Shown here one piece after another: positions 55,692 to 64,000 of a DNA stretch of 64,000 bases. The notes beneath the pieces were generated by a model. It made no database searches. It was not told the DNA's origin and saw only the letters and a list, made by a program, of their open reading frames with translations. This DNA comes from Streptomyces musisoli (lineage in GTDB: Bacteria > Actinomycetota > Actinomycetes > Streptomycetales > Streptomycetaceae): positions 103,810-167,809 of the forward strand of contig NZ_JAERRH010000018.1 of NCBI RefSeq assembly GCF_016741855.1, written 5' to 3'. Position 1 is the stretch's first letter; every line of letters starts with the position of its first letter. Made by a program: the position numbers and the translations under genes.

Positions 55692-58052
55692 TCAGCCGAG
55701 CCCCCGGACGCGCACCGGGTAGGGCGGCTCCGTCACGCCGTCCTCCCGCTCCCGGGCGACCACCACCCGGCCGCCCTGCCTGCGGGCGACGTAGCGCTCG
55801 ATCTCCGGCTCGTCCCACCCGTCGCCCGCGTCCGGTACCACCAGGCCAACCCCGGTCCGCCCGCGCGCGGGCGCCCACACCTCCAGTTCCAGCCCCCCGT
55901 CGGCGCCGCGCACGGGCAACACCGCTCCCGCGCGCGCGAACACCGGTATCCGGGACAGCGGCGCGTCCACGTGCACCCGCGCCGGACCCTGGTAGACCTT
56001 CTCCGTCACCGTGTCGTACCAGTGGCCCCGCGGCAGCTGCACCGCCCGCCGGTCCACACCGAAGTCCACAACCGGCGCCACCAGAAGACCGTCACCCAGC
56101 AAAAACGCGTCCTCGCAGTCACGCAGAGCCCGGTCCTCCGGCGCTCCCCACCACAGCGGCCGCACATAGGGCGCACCCGTCCGCCGCGCCAGATGCGCCA
56201 GCGTCACGAAGTACGGCAGCAGCCGCCGGCGTTCGAGCAGCGCCACGCGCGCGTGCTCCAGAACCTCGGCACCGAACTCCCAGGGTTCCCGGCGCCCCGC
56301 CCGCAGACTCGCGTGCGTGCGGAACAGCGGCAGATACGCGCCCAGCTGGAACCAGCGCAGATACAGCTCCGGTGACGGACTGCCGTCGAAACCGCCCACG
56401 TCCGGACCCGAGTACGGCATCCCGCACAGGCCCAGCCCCAGCACCAGCGACAGCGAGGCCCGCAGCCCCGGCCACCCCGTCGCCACGTCCCCCGACCAGG
56501 AGCCCCCGTACCGCTGCAACCCCGCCCAGCCCGAACGCGAGAACACGAAGGGCCGCTCCCCGGGCGCCAGGGCACGCAGACCCTCACCGGCCGCCTGCGC
56601 CATGCACAGCGCATACACGTTGTGCGCCTCCCGGTGGTCACCGCCGCGCCCCTCCACGGCATGCCGCGCCGAACGCGGCAGCGTCGGCTCACCGAAAGCG
56701 CCGAACGACGTCGGCTCGTTCATGTCGTGCCAGAACCCGCTGAATCCCTGCCTCAGCCGCTCCTCGTAGAGCCCGCCCCACCACGCACGCACGCGGGGGT
56801 CCGTGAAATCCGGGAAGACCGACTCGCCGGCCCACACGACACCCCGCACCGCACGGCCCTGCGCGTCCCGCACGAACGCGTCCACGGCCGAACCGCTCTC
56901 GAACACGGCGTTGCCCGGTTCCGCCCGCACGGCCGGATCGACGATCGACACCAGCCGGATCCCGTCCCGGCGCAGCTCCTCCGCCAGCACCGGCAGCTTG
57001 GGGAAGCGCTCCTCGTCGACGGTGAACACCCGGTGGTCGTCATAGTGATCGATGTCGAGGTGCACGGCATCCAGCGGCAGCCCCCGCTCCTGGTAACCCG
57101 CGACGATCCGGCGCACCTCCTGCTCGCTGCCGAAGCCCCACCGCGCGTGATGGTGCCCCAGCGCCCAGGCGGGCGGCAGCGCGGGCGCCCCGGTCAGCGA
57201 GGCCCACGTGTGCAGCACACGCGCGGGAGTCCCCACCATCACCCAGCAGCGCAGCGGACCGCCGTCCATGCGCACCTCGCAACGCCCCGCCCGGTCGTGC
57301 CCGGACCCGGCCCCCTCCTCGCCCTCCCGCAGCACCACCGTGCCGTCCCAGGTGGTGTCGTGGAACACCAGATGCGTGCCCGCGTCCGCCACCACCAGCA
57401 GCACCGGCATCGTCAGATACAGCGGATCGTCACCAGGACCGAACGCACGGCCGGGATCGGTGTTCCACAGCCGGTACCCGCCATCGCGCAGCCGCGGGCC
57501 GGACGCCCGCCCGCCCAGGCCGAAGAACCGGGCGTCCGCCGCCACCTCCGACCGCTGCATCCACCGCGCCGCACCCCCGCCGACCGGCTCCCACCAGCGC
57601 GGCGGCAACTCCTTCCGCAGCAGCACCCCGCCCGGCGTACACACCTGCACCCCGCCGTGCCGCGACACGATGACCGTCACCCGCTCGGCCACCACCCGCC
57701 AGCCGCCGTCCTTGTCCGGCTCCAGCACCGCCCGCGGATCCGGCTCGGGACCACTCCCCGCGAGTGCGTACGACGGCTGCGCAGCCGCGCCGTCCCACCC
57801 CCAGAAGACCGCCCCGTTCACCGCCACCACGATCCGCAGCTCGGAGCGGCTGAACCGGATCAGACCCCCGCCCGGACCCGGCTCCACGCCCAGCACCTGC
57901 CCCGGCACCCGCGCCCGCTCCGGTCCCCGAGGCGGCAGCCCGGCCGCGTCGATGCGCCTCCTGCGCCACGCTGCCCGCACGGTACGCAGCCCCCGAGCCG
58001 CCCTTCCCGAACCGACCACACTCACCGAACGCACCAGGTCACGACCGTCCAT
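55692..58052 (-). CDS. Glycoside hydrolase family 31 (alpha-glucosidase-like)
   Basis: 786 residues, GH31. The N-terminal beta-sandwich leads into the barrel at about 285 (LPPAWALGHHHARWGFGSEQ). The nucleophile is D443 in FWHDMNEPTSFG; RSGWAGLQRYGGSWSGDVAT carries the acid/base Asp. It cleaves alpha-linked glucosides or related glycans. No signal peptide is seen, so it is probably cytoplasmic. The ATG at 58052 was chosen over a GTG 9 bp earlier because AGGGTGAG then lies at the proper spacing. Confidence 0.92.
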   Translation of the reverse strand: MDGRDLVRSVSVVGSGRAARGLRTVRAAWRRRRIDAAGLPPRGPERARVPGQVLGVEPGPGGGLIRFSRSELRIVVAVNGAVFWGWDGAAAQPSYALAGSGPEPDPRAVLEPDKDGGWRVVAERVTVIVSRHGGVQVCTPGGVLLRKELPPRWWEPVGGGAARWMQRSEVAADARFFGLGGRASGPRLRDGGYRLWNTDPGRAFGPGDDPLYLTMPVLLVVADAGTHLVFHDTTWDGTVVLREGEEGAGSGHDRAGRCEVRMDGGPLRCWVMVGTPARVLHTWASLTGAPALPPAWALGHHHARWGFGSEQEVRRIVAGYQERGLPLDAVHLDIDHYDDHRVFTVDEERFPKLPVLAEELRRDGIRLVSIVDPAVRAEPGNAVFESGSAVDAFVRDAQGRAVRGVVWAGESVFPDFTDPRVRAWWGGLYEERLRQGFSGFWHDMNEPTSFGAFGEPTLPRSARHAVEGRGGDHREAHNVYALCMAQAAGEGLRALAPGERPFVFSRSGWAGLQRYGGSWSGDVATGWPGLRASLSLVLGLGLCGMPYSGPDVGGFDGSPSPELYLRWFQLGAYLPLFRTHASLRAGRREPWEFGAEVLEHARVALLERRRLLPYFVTLAHLARRTGAPYVRPLWWGAPEDRALRDCEDAFLLGDGLLVAPVVDFGVDRRAVQLPRGHWYDTVTEKVYQGPARVHVDAPLSRIPVFARAGAVLPVRGADGGLELEVWAPARGRTGVGLVVPDAGDGWDEPEIERYVARRQGGRVVVAREREDGVTEPPYPVRVRGLG

Positions 58053-58265
58053 GCTGCTCACCCTGCCACTGAGCGCCCCACGCGCGCGTGTCGTTCAACT
58101 GCCGTTCACCCGTGACGCGACCACATCTTCATGACATGGACTATGTGGGGCGCACCCTGGTGCAGAAGTCGATCACATGGCATCGTCCCTGTCAGCCGCG
58201 TCACGCGCACACCCCAGCCCGTGGGCGGACCGACGCCCACGACGCGCACAGCCCGGGAGCCTCCC

Positions 58266-60233
58266 ATGTCGACCGCGAACCCCCAGCCGCTCTGGCAGCC
58301 CGATCCCCAGCGGATCGCCCAGGCCCGCATCACCCAGTTCCAGGCATGGGCCGCCGAACACCACGGCGCCCCGGCCGAGGGCGGCTACCCGGCCCTGCAC
58401 CAGTGGTCCGTCGACCGACTGGACACCTTCTGGAAGGCCGTCACCGAATGGTTCGACGTGCGCTTCTCGACGCCATACACGCGCGTGCTCGGCGACCGCG
58501 CCATGCCCGGCGCCCAGTGGTTCCCCGGCGCCACCCTCAACTACGCCGAGCACGCCCTGCGGGCCGCCGCCGACCGCGCCGACGAACCCGCCCTCCTGTA
58601 CGTGGACGAGTCCCACGAGCCGCGCCCGGTGACCTGGTCCGAGCTGCGCCGCCAGGTCGGCTCCCTCGCCGCCGAACTCCGCGCCCTCGGCGTACGCCCC
58701 GGCGACCGCGTCAGCGGCTACCTCCCCAACATTCCCCAGGCCGTCGTCGCCCTCCTCGCCACGGCCGCCGTCGGCGCCGTCTGGACCTCCTGCGCCCCCG
58801 ACTTCGGCGCCCGCAGCGTCCTCGACCGCTTCCAGCAGGTCGAACCCGTGGTCCTGTTCACCGTCGACGGCTACCGCTACGGCGGCAAGGAGCACGACCG
58901 CCGCGAGATCGTCGCCGAGCTGCGCCGCGAGCTGCCCACCCTGCGCGCCGTCGTCCACATCCCGCTGCTCGGCAGCCAGGCCCCCGAGGGCGCCCTGGAA
59001 TGGTCGGCACTGACGGCCGGGGACGCCGAGCCGGTCTTCGAACCCGTCCCCTTCGACCACCCGCTGTGGGTGCTGTACTCCTCCGGCACGACCGGCCTGC
59101 CCAAGGCCATCGTCCAGTCGCAGGGCGGCATCCTCGTCGAGCACCTCAAGCAGCTCGGCCTGCACTGCGACCTCGGCCCCGAGGACCGCTTCTTCTGGTA
59201 CACCTCGACCGGCTGGATGATGTGGAACTTCCTCGTCTCCGGCCTGCTCACGGGCACCACGGTCGTCCTGTACGACGGCAGCCCCGGCTACCCGGACACG
59301 GGCGCCCAGTGGCGGATCGCCGAACGCACCGGAGCCACCCTCTACGGCACCTCCGCCGCCTACGTCATGGCCTGCCGCAAGGCCGACGTCCACCCCGCCC
59401 GCGACTACGACCTGACCACCGTGAAATGCGTGGCCACCACCGGCTCCCCGCTGCCGCCGGACGGCTTCCGCTGGCTGCACGACGAGGTCCGCGACGACCT
59501 GTGGATCGCCTCCGTCAGCGGCGGCACCGACGTCTGCTCCTGCTTCGCCGGCGCCGTACCGACGCTCCCGGTGTACACCGGCGAACTCCAGGCCCCCAGC
59601 CTCGGCACCGATCTTCAGTCCTGGGACCCCAGCGGCAAGCCCCTCGTCGACGAGGTCGGCGAGCTGGTCGTCACCAACCCCATGCCGTCCATGCCGATCC
59701 ACTTCTGGAACGACCCCGACGGCAGCCGCTACCACGACAGCTACTTCGACACCTACCCCGGCGTCTGGCGCCACGGCGACTGGATCACCCTCACCTCGCG
59801 CGGGACCGTGATCATCCACGGCCGCTCCGACTCCACCCTCAACCGGCAGGGCGTGCGCATGGGCTCGGCCGACATCTACGAGGTCGTCGAGCGCCTGCCC
59901 GAGATCAAGGAATCCCTCGTCATCGGCATCGAACAGCCCGACGGCGGGTACTGGATGCCGCTGTTCGTCCACCTCGCACCGGGCGCCGTCCTGGACGAGG
60001 CACTCCTGGACCGCGTGAAGCGGGCCATCCGCGAACAGCTCTCCCCGCGCCACGTCCCCGACGAGATCATCGAGGCTCCCGGGATCCCGCACACCCTCAC
60101 CGGCAAGCGCATCGAGGTCCCGGTAAAGCGGCTCCTTCAGGGCACCCCCCTGGAAAAGGCGGTCAACCCCGGGTCCATCGACAACCTCGCGCTGCTCGGC
60201 TTCTACGAGGACCTCGCCCGCAAGCGGGCCTGA
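58266..60233 (+). CDS. Acetoacetate-CoA ligase (acetoacetyl-CoA synthetase)
   Basis: 655 residues, ANL adenylate-forming family. AMP-binding loop LYSSGTTGLPKAIV, the acetoacetyl-CoA synthetase-typical TSTGWMMWNF, GRSDSTLNRQGVRMGSADIY and the catalytic Lys region TLTGKRIEVPVKRL are all present. It converts acetoacetate, ATP and CoA to acetoacetyl-CoA. The Lys in GKR is the usual site for acetylation control. CGGGAG precedes the ATG at 58266; in-frame sequence upstream is not conserved in type. Confidence 0.92.
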   Translation: MSTANPQPLWQPDPQRIAQARITQFQAWAAEHHGAPAEGGYPALHQWSVDRLDTFWKAVTEWFDVRFSTPYTRVLGDRAMPGAQWFPGATLNYAEHALRAAADRADEPALLYVDESHEPRPVTWSELRRQVGSLAAELRALGVRPGDRVSGYLPNIPQAVVALLATAAVGAVWTSCAPDFGARSVLDRFQQVEPVVLFTVDGYRYGGKEHDRREIVAELRRELPTLRAVVHIPLLGSQAPEGALEWSALTAGDAEPVFEPVPFDHPLWVLYSSGTTGLPKAIVQSQGGILVEHLKQLGLHCDLGPEDRFFWYTSTGWMMWNFLVSGLLTGTTVVLYDGSPGYPDTGAQWRIAERTGATLYGTSAAYVMACRKADVHPARDYDLTTVKCVATTGSPLPPDGFRWLHDEVRDDLWIASVSGGTDVCSCFAGAVPTLPVYTGELQAPSLGTDLQSWDPSGKPLVDEVGELVVTNPMPSMPIHFWNDPDGSRYHDSYFDTYPGVWRHGDWITLTSRGTVIIHGRSDSTLNRQGVRMGSADIYEVVERLPEIKESLVIGIEQPDGGYWMPLFVHLAPGAVLDEALLDRVKRAIREQLSPRHVPDEIIEAPGIPHTLTGKRIEVPVKRLLQGTPLEKAVNPGSIDNLALLGFYEDLARKRA

Positions 60234-60440
60234 AGCACCGGAGCAATACCCTCCGCACACGGCCCCGGGCCCGCTCCACCTGACGGCGCGTCCGGGGACC
60301 AACCCCAGCCAGACACCCCACACCACTGTGACCAGTGCAGACAGGCGCCCCGCCCCGGTCCCTGACCGGCGGCGGACAGCCGATGTCAGTGCCGCCGATT
60401 ACGGTGAGTGAGCATCGATCGTCTGCGCATTGGGGGAAAC

Positions 60441-61334
60441 ATGGCGCACACCGACCACCAGACCATGCGGCGCGTCCTGCGCCGCGAGATCGCCGGCACC
60501 GTCGGCGTCCTCACCGACGACCACGACTTCCGCGCCATGCGGCGCTACCGCAGCTTCACCTTCGACGACCACGCCACCTACCTCCGGCAACTGGAGTCGG
60601 TCCTCAGGGCCCGCGCGGCGCAGGGCACCCACACCACACTCGCCCTGTTCGACCCCGAGGACTACGCGGCATACTGCGCGGACACCGGCCTCGACCCGGA
60701 AGCCCCGGCCAGCCGCACCCGGTTCACCGCGGAACTCGCGGCGACCGGGGCCACCGTCCCCTACGACGGCCGCCCCCTCGCCGAACTCCTGCCCGCCCTC
60801 GTGGACGAAGCGGTACGCCAGGCCACCTGGGAGTACGCCACCACCCTCCTGACCCGCCTGGGCCCCTGCCCGACCTGCGGCGAGGACATCGGCAGGGCGG
60901 CCTTCACCCGCGCCTCCAGCCTCCTGCTACGCATCCTCGACACCGCACCGCCCGGCGACCGGCACCTCGTCTGCACCGTCTCCGGACCACCGGACACCCT
61001 CGTCTCCGTCCTGCACGGCGACCAGGAGCCCCACGGCGCAATCCGTCTGGACGAGGCCGAGGCCCTCGAATTCACCAGCGTGCTCGCCCTCGGCCTGGCC
61101 ACCCGCAGCCCCGGCGGACTCGTCATGCGCACCAGCACCGCCGGCACGGCCGACCGTGTCTACGGCTGGCGGCTGCGCGGCGGCGCCCTCCAACCGCTGA
61201 CAGCGTCCGAGGTCTTCGACGCCTACTGCACCGACGCGGAATCCGGCGAGCCGATCCCGCCCGAGCCGGGCGTCGACTACGGCGAGCCCCCGGACCTCGG
61301 CGACGAGGAGTCGGCACCGGACCACCGCCACTGA
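60441..61334 (+). CDS. Conserved hypothetical protein
   Basis: 297 residues, no signal peptide or membrane segment. It begins MAHTDHQTMRRVLRREIAG and has a DHATYLRQLESVL helix, a single CPTCGED knuckle at about 150 and an acidic Pro-rich C-terminus. The single CxxC pair could bind metal only in a dimer. No catalytic motif is recognised. The ATG at 60441 has GGGGGAAAC just upstream. I believe it is common in Streptomyces next to acetoacetyl-CoA synthetase and ptsI, but the function is unknown. Confidence 0.75.
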   Translation: MAHTDHQTMRRVLRREIAGTVGVLTDDHDFRAMRRYRSFTFDDHATYLRQLESVLRARAAQGTHTTLALFDPEDYAAYCADTGLDPEAPASRTRFTAELAATGATVPYDGRPLAELLPALVDEAVRQATWEYATTLLTRLGPCPTCGEDIGRAAFTRASSLLLRILDTAPPGDRHLVCTVSGPPDTLVSVLHGDQEPHGAIRLDEAEALEFTSVLALGLATRSPGGLVMRTSTAGTADRVYGWRLRGGALQPLTASEVFDAYCTDAESGEPIPPEPGVDYGEPPDLGDEESAPDHRH

Positions 61335-61406
61335 AGGCCCAGGACCGCAGCCGCAGACCCCGGACCACGGCCGCCGAAGCCCCCGGACCACGGCCCGGAA
61401 CACACA

Positions 61407-61438
61407 AGGGGCGCCCCACCCGAAGGCGGGACGCCCCT
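61407..61438. terminator. Hairpin between convergent hypothetical and ptsI genes
   Basis: AGGGGCG (61407-61413) pairs with CGCCCCT (61432-61438), with an inner CCCG/CGGG stem. It is placed to stop transcription from either side. Confidence 0.7.
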
Positions 61439-61488
61439 GAACCCGGCACACCGAAGGCGCCGGAACGCACACCGAGGTGCCGGTACGG

Positions 61489-63159
61489 CTACTCGCCCGA
61501 CAACACCGCCTGAGCCGCTGTCCGCGCCTCCTCGGCACTGTCCGCCGCACGCGCCGCCGCCGCGGCCCGCTCGCACTGGGCCAGCGTGTACTTCGCCAGC
61601 GTGGCACGGACGTAGGGAATCGACGCCGCACCCATGGAAAGGGAGGTGACACCCAGACCGGTCAGCACACACGCCAGCAGCGGATCGGACGCGGCCTCAC
61701 CGCACACACCGCAGCTCTTGGCCTCGGCCTTGGCCGCTTCGGCGGACAGCGCGACCAGGTCGAGCAGCGCCGGCTGCCACGGGTCCTGGAGACGCGACAC
61801 CGCACCCACCTGCCGGTCCGCCGCGAACGTGTACTGCGCGAGGTCGTTGGTACCCAGCGACAGGAACTCGACCTCCTGGAGGATCGAACGCGCCCGCAGC
61901 GCGGCCGACGGGATCTCGACCATCGCGCCGAACTTGGCCCTCAGCCCGGCCTCGCGGCAGGCGTCCGCGAACGCCTTCGCGTCCTTGCGGTCCGCCACCA
62001 TCGGCGCCATCACCTCGAGGTAGACGGGCAGCCCCTCGGCGGCCTTCGCCAGCGCCGTCAGCTGGGTGCGCAGAACCTCGGGATGGTCGAGCAGCGTCCG
62101 CAGCCCCCGCACACCCAGAGCGGGGTTCGGCTCGTCCGCCGGCGTCAGGAAGGCCAGCGGCTTGTCCGCACCCGCGTCCAGCACACGTACGACCACACGG
62201 CCCTCGGGGAACGCCTCCAGCACCTGCCGGTAGGCCTCCACCTGCTTCTCTTCGGAAGGGGCGTTCTTGCTGTCGTCCAGGAACAGGAACTCGGTACGGA
62301 ACAGACCGACACCCTCGGCGCCCGCCTCCACCGCCGCCGGTACGTCCGCAGGCCCGCCCACGTTGGCCAGCAGCGGCATCTTGTGCCCGTCCGCGGTCGC
62401 ACCGGGCCCCGTCGCGGCGGCCAGCGCGGCCTTGCGCGCGGCGGCCGCGGCCTCCAGCTGCGCCTTCTTCTCCTCGCTCGGGTTCACGAAGACGTCGCCC
62501 GTGCTGCCGTCCACGGCGATCAGCGTGCCCTCGGCCAGCTCCACGGCGCCCGGCAGCGCCACGACGGCCGGCACACCCAGGGCCCGCGCCAGGATGGCAC
62601 TGTGGCTGGTCGGGCCGCCCTCCTCGGTCACGAACCCGAGAACCAGCGACGGGTCGAGCAGCGCCGTGTCGGCCGGAGCCAGATCCCGGGCCACGAGGAC
62701 ATAGGGCTCGTCGCTGTCCGGGACACCCGGCATCGGGACGCCCAGCAGCCGGGCGACGATGCGATTCCGTACGTCGTCGAGGTCGGCCACCCGCCCCGCG
62801 AGGTACTCACCCGCACCGGCCAGCAGTTCCCGGTACGCCGCGAAGGCGTCGTACACGGCGCGCTCGGCGGTGCTGCCGACGGCGATCCGCCGGTCCACGT
62901 CCGCCATCAGCTCGGGGTCCTGGGCCATCATGGCCTGCGCTTCCAGCACGGCCTGGGCTTCGCCACCCGCCAGGTTGCCGCGCGCCATCAGATCGGCGGC
63001 CACGGCGTCCACGGCCTGGCGGGCGCGCCCCTGTTCCCGCTCGGCGTCCTCGGCGGGGATCTGCTTGGCCGGCGGTTCCAGCACCGCCGTACCCATGTGC
63101 CGAACCTCGCCGATCGCCACGCCATGGCTCACGCCGACGCCTCGCAGCGTTGTCTCCAT
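61489..63159 (-). CDS. ptsI: PTS enzyme I (phosphoenolpyruvate-protein phosphotransferase)
   Basis: 556 residues, full-length Enzyme I. The phosphorylated residue is H186 in GGPTSHSAIL, and the PEP-binding barrel shows VGLFRTEFLFLD and EFLSLGTNDLAQYTFAADR. It starts the PTS cascade by transferring phosphate from PEP to HPr. It follows crr by 78 bp on the same strand, the crr-ptsI arrangement of Streptomyces. Confidence 0.96.
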   Translation of the reverse strand: METTLRGVGVSHGVAIGEVRHMGTAVLEPPAKQIPAEDAEREQGRARQAVDAVAADLMARGNLAGGEAQAVLEAQAMMAQDPELMADVDRRIAVGSTAERAVYDAFAAYRELLAGAGEYLAGRVADLDDVRNRIVARLLGVPMPGVPDSDEPYVLVARDLAPADTALLDPSLVLGFVTEEGGPTSHSAILARALGVPAVVALPGAVELAEGTLIAVDGSTGDVFVNPSEEKKAQLEAAAAARKAALAAATGPGATADGHKMPLLANVGGPADVPAAVEAGAEGVGLFRTEFLFLDDSKNAPSEEKQVEAYRQVLEAFPEGRVVVRVLDAGADKPLAFLTPADEPNPALGVRGLRTLLDHPEVLRTQLTALAKAAEGLPVYLEVMAPMVADRKDAKAFADACREAGLRAKFGAMVEIPSAALRARSILQEVEFLSLGTNDLAQYTFAADRQVGAVSRLQDPWQPALLDLVALSAEAAKAEAKSCGVCGEAASDPLLACVLTGLGVTSLSMGAASIPYVRATLAKYTLAQCERAAAAARAADSAEEARTAAQAVLSGE

Positions 63160-63237
63160 CTCACCCGTCTCCGATAGTGCGGCGGGTCCCGCCGCCGCGG
63201 TGGTTGTCCTGTTCGCCGCCCTGCGACGGCACTGCCG

Positions 63238-63687
63238 TCAGTTCCAGGAGAAAAGGCTGTCGCCGGCCTTCACGTCACCGCTGTCACGGAGGTCGGAGAG
63301 GGCCTCGGCGGTGGCTTCGAGCGCGACGACCGGGCACACCGGGGACTTGCCGGCGGCCTCGACGGCGGTGGGGTTCCAGCGCACGATGGCCTGGCCGCGG
63401 GTCACGGTGTCGCCCTTGCTGACGAGCAGCTCGAAGCCTTCGCCGTTGAGCTGGACGGTGTCGATGCCGAGGTGGGTGAGCACGCCGTGTCCGTTCTCGT
63501 CGACCACGACGAAGGCGTGCGGGTGCAGGGAGACGATGACGCCGTCCACGGGGGACACGGCCTCGGAGGCCTCACGCACGGGGTCGATGGCGGTACCCGG
63601 GCCGACCATGGCCCCGGAGAAGACAGGATCCGGCACTGCGGCCAGTCCGATGGCCCGTCCGGCGAGCGGGGACGTCACGGTGGTCAT
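63238..63687 (-). CDS. crr: PTS EIIA component (glucose-type, Crr)
   Basis: 149 residues, EIIA-Glc family. H57 (LHPHAFVV) and H72 (GVLTHLGIDTV) form the active-site pair, with H72 the phosphorylated one. In Streptomyces Crr serves PTS sugars including N-acetylglucosamine. GGGAGG lies 6 bp before the ATG at 63687. It is first of the crr-ptsI operon and is preceded by a DasR-type site. Confidence 0.95.
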   Translation of the reverse strand: MTTVTSPLAGRAIGLAAVPDPVFSGAMVGPGTAIDPVREASEAVSPVDGVIVSLHPHAFVVVDENGHGVLTHLGIDTVQLNGEGFELLVSKGDTVTRGQAIVRWNPTAVEAAGKSPVCPVVALEATAEALSDLRDSGDVKAGDSLFSWN

Positions 63688-63791
63688 GGGAAGCCTCCCA
63701 GGAGTGGAACTGCAGGTACGGCCGCCACTGCCTGTCCCTGACGGCGCACTGAGCAGCAGCGTATGCCAAAGGAAGTGGCGGTTCCGTATGG

Positions 63792-63821
63792 AACCTACCA
63801 GCAAGTGGTCTAGACCACCAA
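63792..63821 (-). promoter_or_regulatory. Candidate crr promoter overlapping the dre site
   Basis: On the minus strand TTGGTG (63816-63821) is followed after 18 bp by TAGGTT (63792-63797). The DasR element overlaps the -35 and spacer, so bound DasR would block RNA polymerase. A further dyad GGTTCC-GTAT-GGAACC (63780-63795) overlaps the -10. Confidence 0.55.
63804..63819. promoter_or_regulatory. DasR-responsive element (dre)
   Basis: AGTGGTCTAGACCACC matches the dre consensus A(C/G)TGGTCTAGACCA(C/G)T at 15 of 16 positions. DasR represses crr-ptsI and other GlcNAc genes in S. coelicolor and is released by glucosamine-6-phosphate. Its position upstream of crr agrees. Confidence 0.88.
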
Positions 63822-63831
63822 CCCTGTCGAT

Positions 63832-63861
63832 TTGCACGGCCTCCGAGGCCCCGTGTACAGT
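63832..63861 (+). promoter_or_regulatory. Candidate rightward promoter leading out of the window
   Basis: TTGCAC (63832-63837), 18 bp, TACAGT (63856-63861) resembles a vegetative promoter on the plus strand. Transcription would begin near 63868 and run past 64000. No gene start is visible before the edge, so a leader of more than 130 nt would be needed. Confidence 0.45.
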
Positions 63862-64000
63862 CGTACTCCTGCCCGGGACGGAGCGACGCGAAAGCGACTC
63901 CCACCGAGTAGCACCCAAACTCATCAGATCCTATCCAGGATCGCCTTCTGCGTGTCCGCAGGACGGTGGTCAGGGAGACGGAAAAACCCTGATAGAGTTT

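Overview
The window is chromosomal DNA of a Streptomyces-type actinomycete. GC content is very high, nearly every gene uses G or C in third codon positions, starts are often GTG, and many neighbouring genes overlap by 4 bp (ATGA or GTGA). Genus-typical genes support this: rbpA behind a sigma-R promoter, a conservon (cvnABCD), a mycothiol-dependent formaldehyde dehydrogenase, and crr-ptsI behind a DasR-type dre site. From memory the gene order resembles the S. coelicolor core segment from rbpA to crr, with accessory blocks added; this was not checked. I saw no tRNA, rRNA, insertion sequence, integrase or CRISPR array.

Layout. 1-9.8 kb: rbpA (cut by the window edge), a YczE-type membrane protein / GDPD / MFS operon divergent from a MocR regulator, a degenerate FtsK-like ATPase with a small membrane partner, an ankyrin protein, a 19-codon candidate leader ORF and a HEAT-like repeat protein. 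10-13.5 kb: two GT4 glycosyltransferases and a GDSL hydrolase in one overlapping operon. 13.5-18.8 kb: 5-oxoprolinase pxpABC with a DUF1445 protein and an MFS transporter, divergent from a GntR/FCD regulator with a perfect operator-like palindrome between them. 18.9-26.1 kb: a three-gene condensin-like locus (kleisin-like, MukE-like and a 1,550-residue SMC/MukB-like ATPase) that resembles MksFEB/JetABC but has no nuclease beside it.

26.2-39.5 kb: a choline and glycine betaine catabolic block. Choline oxidase and betaine aldehyde dehydrogenase would make betaine. A Rieske oxygenase, with the divergent ferredoxin and ferredoxin reductase as its probable electron donors, would demethylate it. 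A FAD/GcvT-type dehydrogenase would process dimethylglycine or sarcosine, and MscR would remove the released formaldehyde. An APC permease and an IclR regulator complete the block, and GTTGCGCAT-type boxes lie in front of both divergent arms.

40-48.6 kb: a conservon in which a 1,212-residue fused hydantoinase/oxoprolinase gene sits between cvnC and cvnD. 48.7-55.7 kb: glpF-glpK, an EAL-CBS-GGDEF protein, a DUF35/thiolase pair with a TetR-type palindrome, and a zinc-ribbon NUDIX protein. 55.7-64 kb: GH31 glucosidase, acetoacetate-CoA ligase, a conserved hypothetical, ptsI and crr.

The items most worth following up are the nuclease-less condensin-like locus with a natural Asn in the Walker B glutamate position, the oxoprolinase inside the conservon, the repeat-built ORF stitched between ferredoxin and reductase by two 4-bp overlaps, and a strongly over-represented palindrome CACGCGCGCGTG (11 copies).
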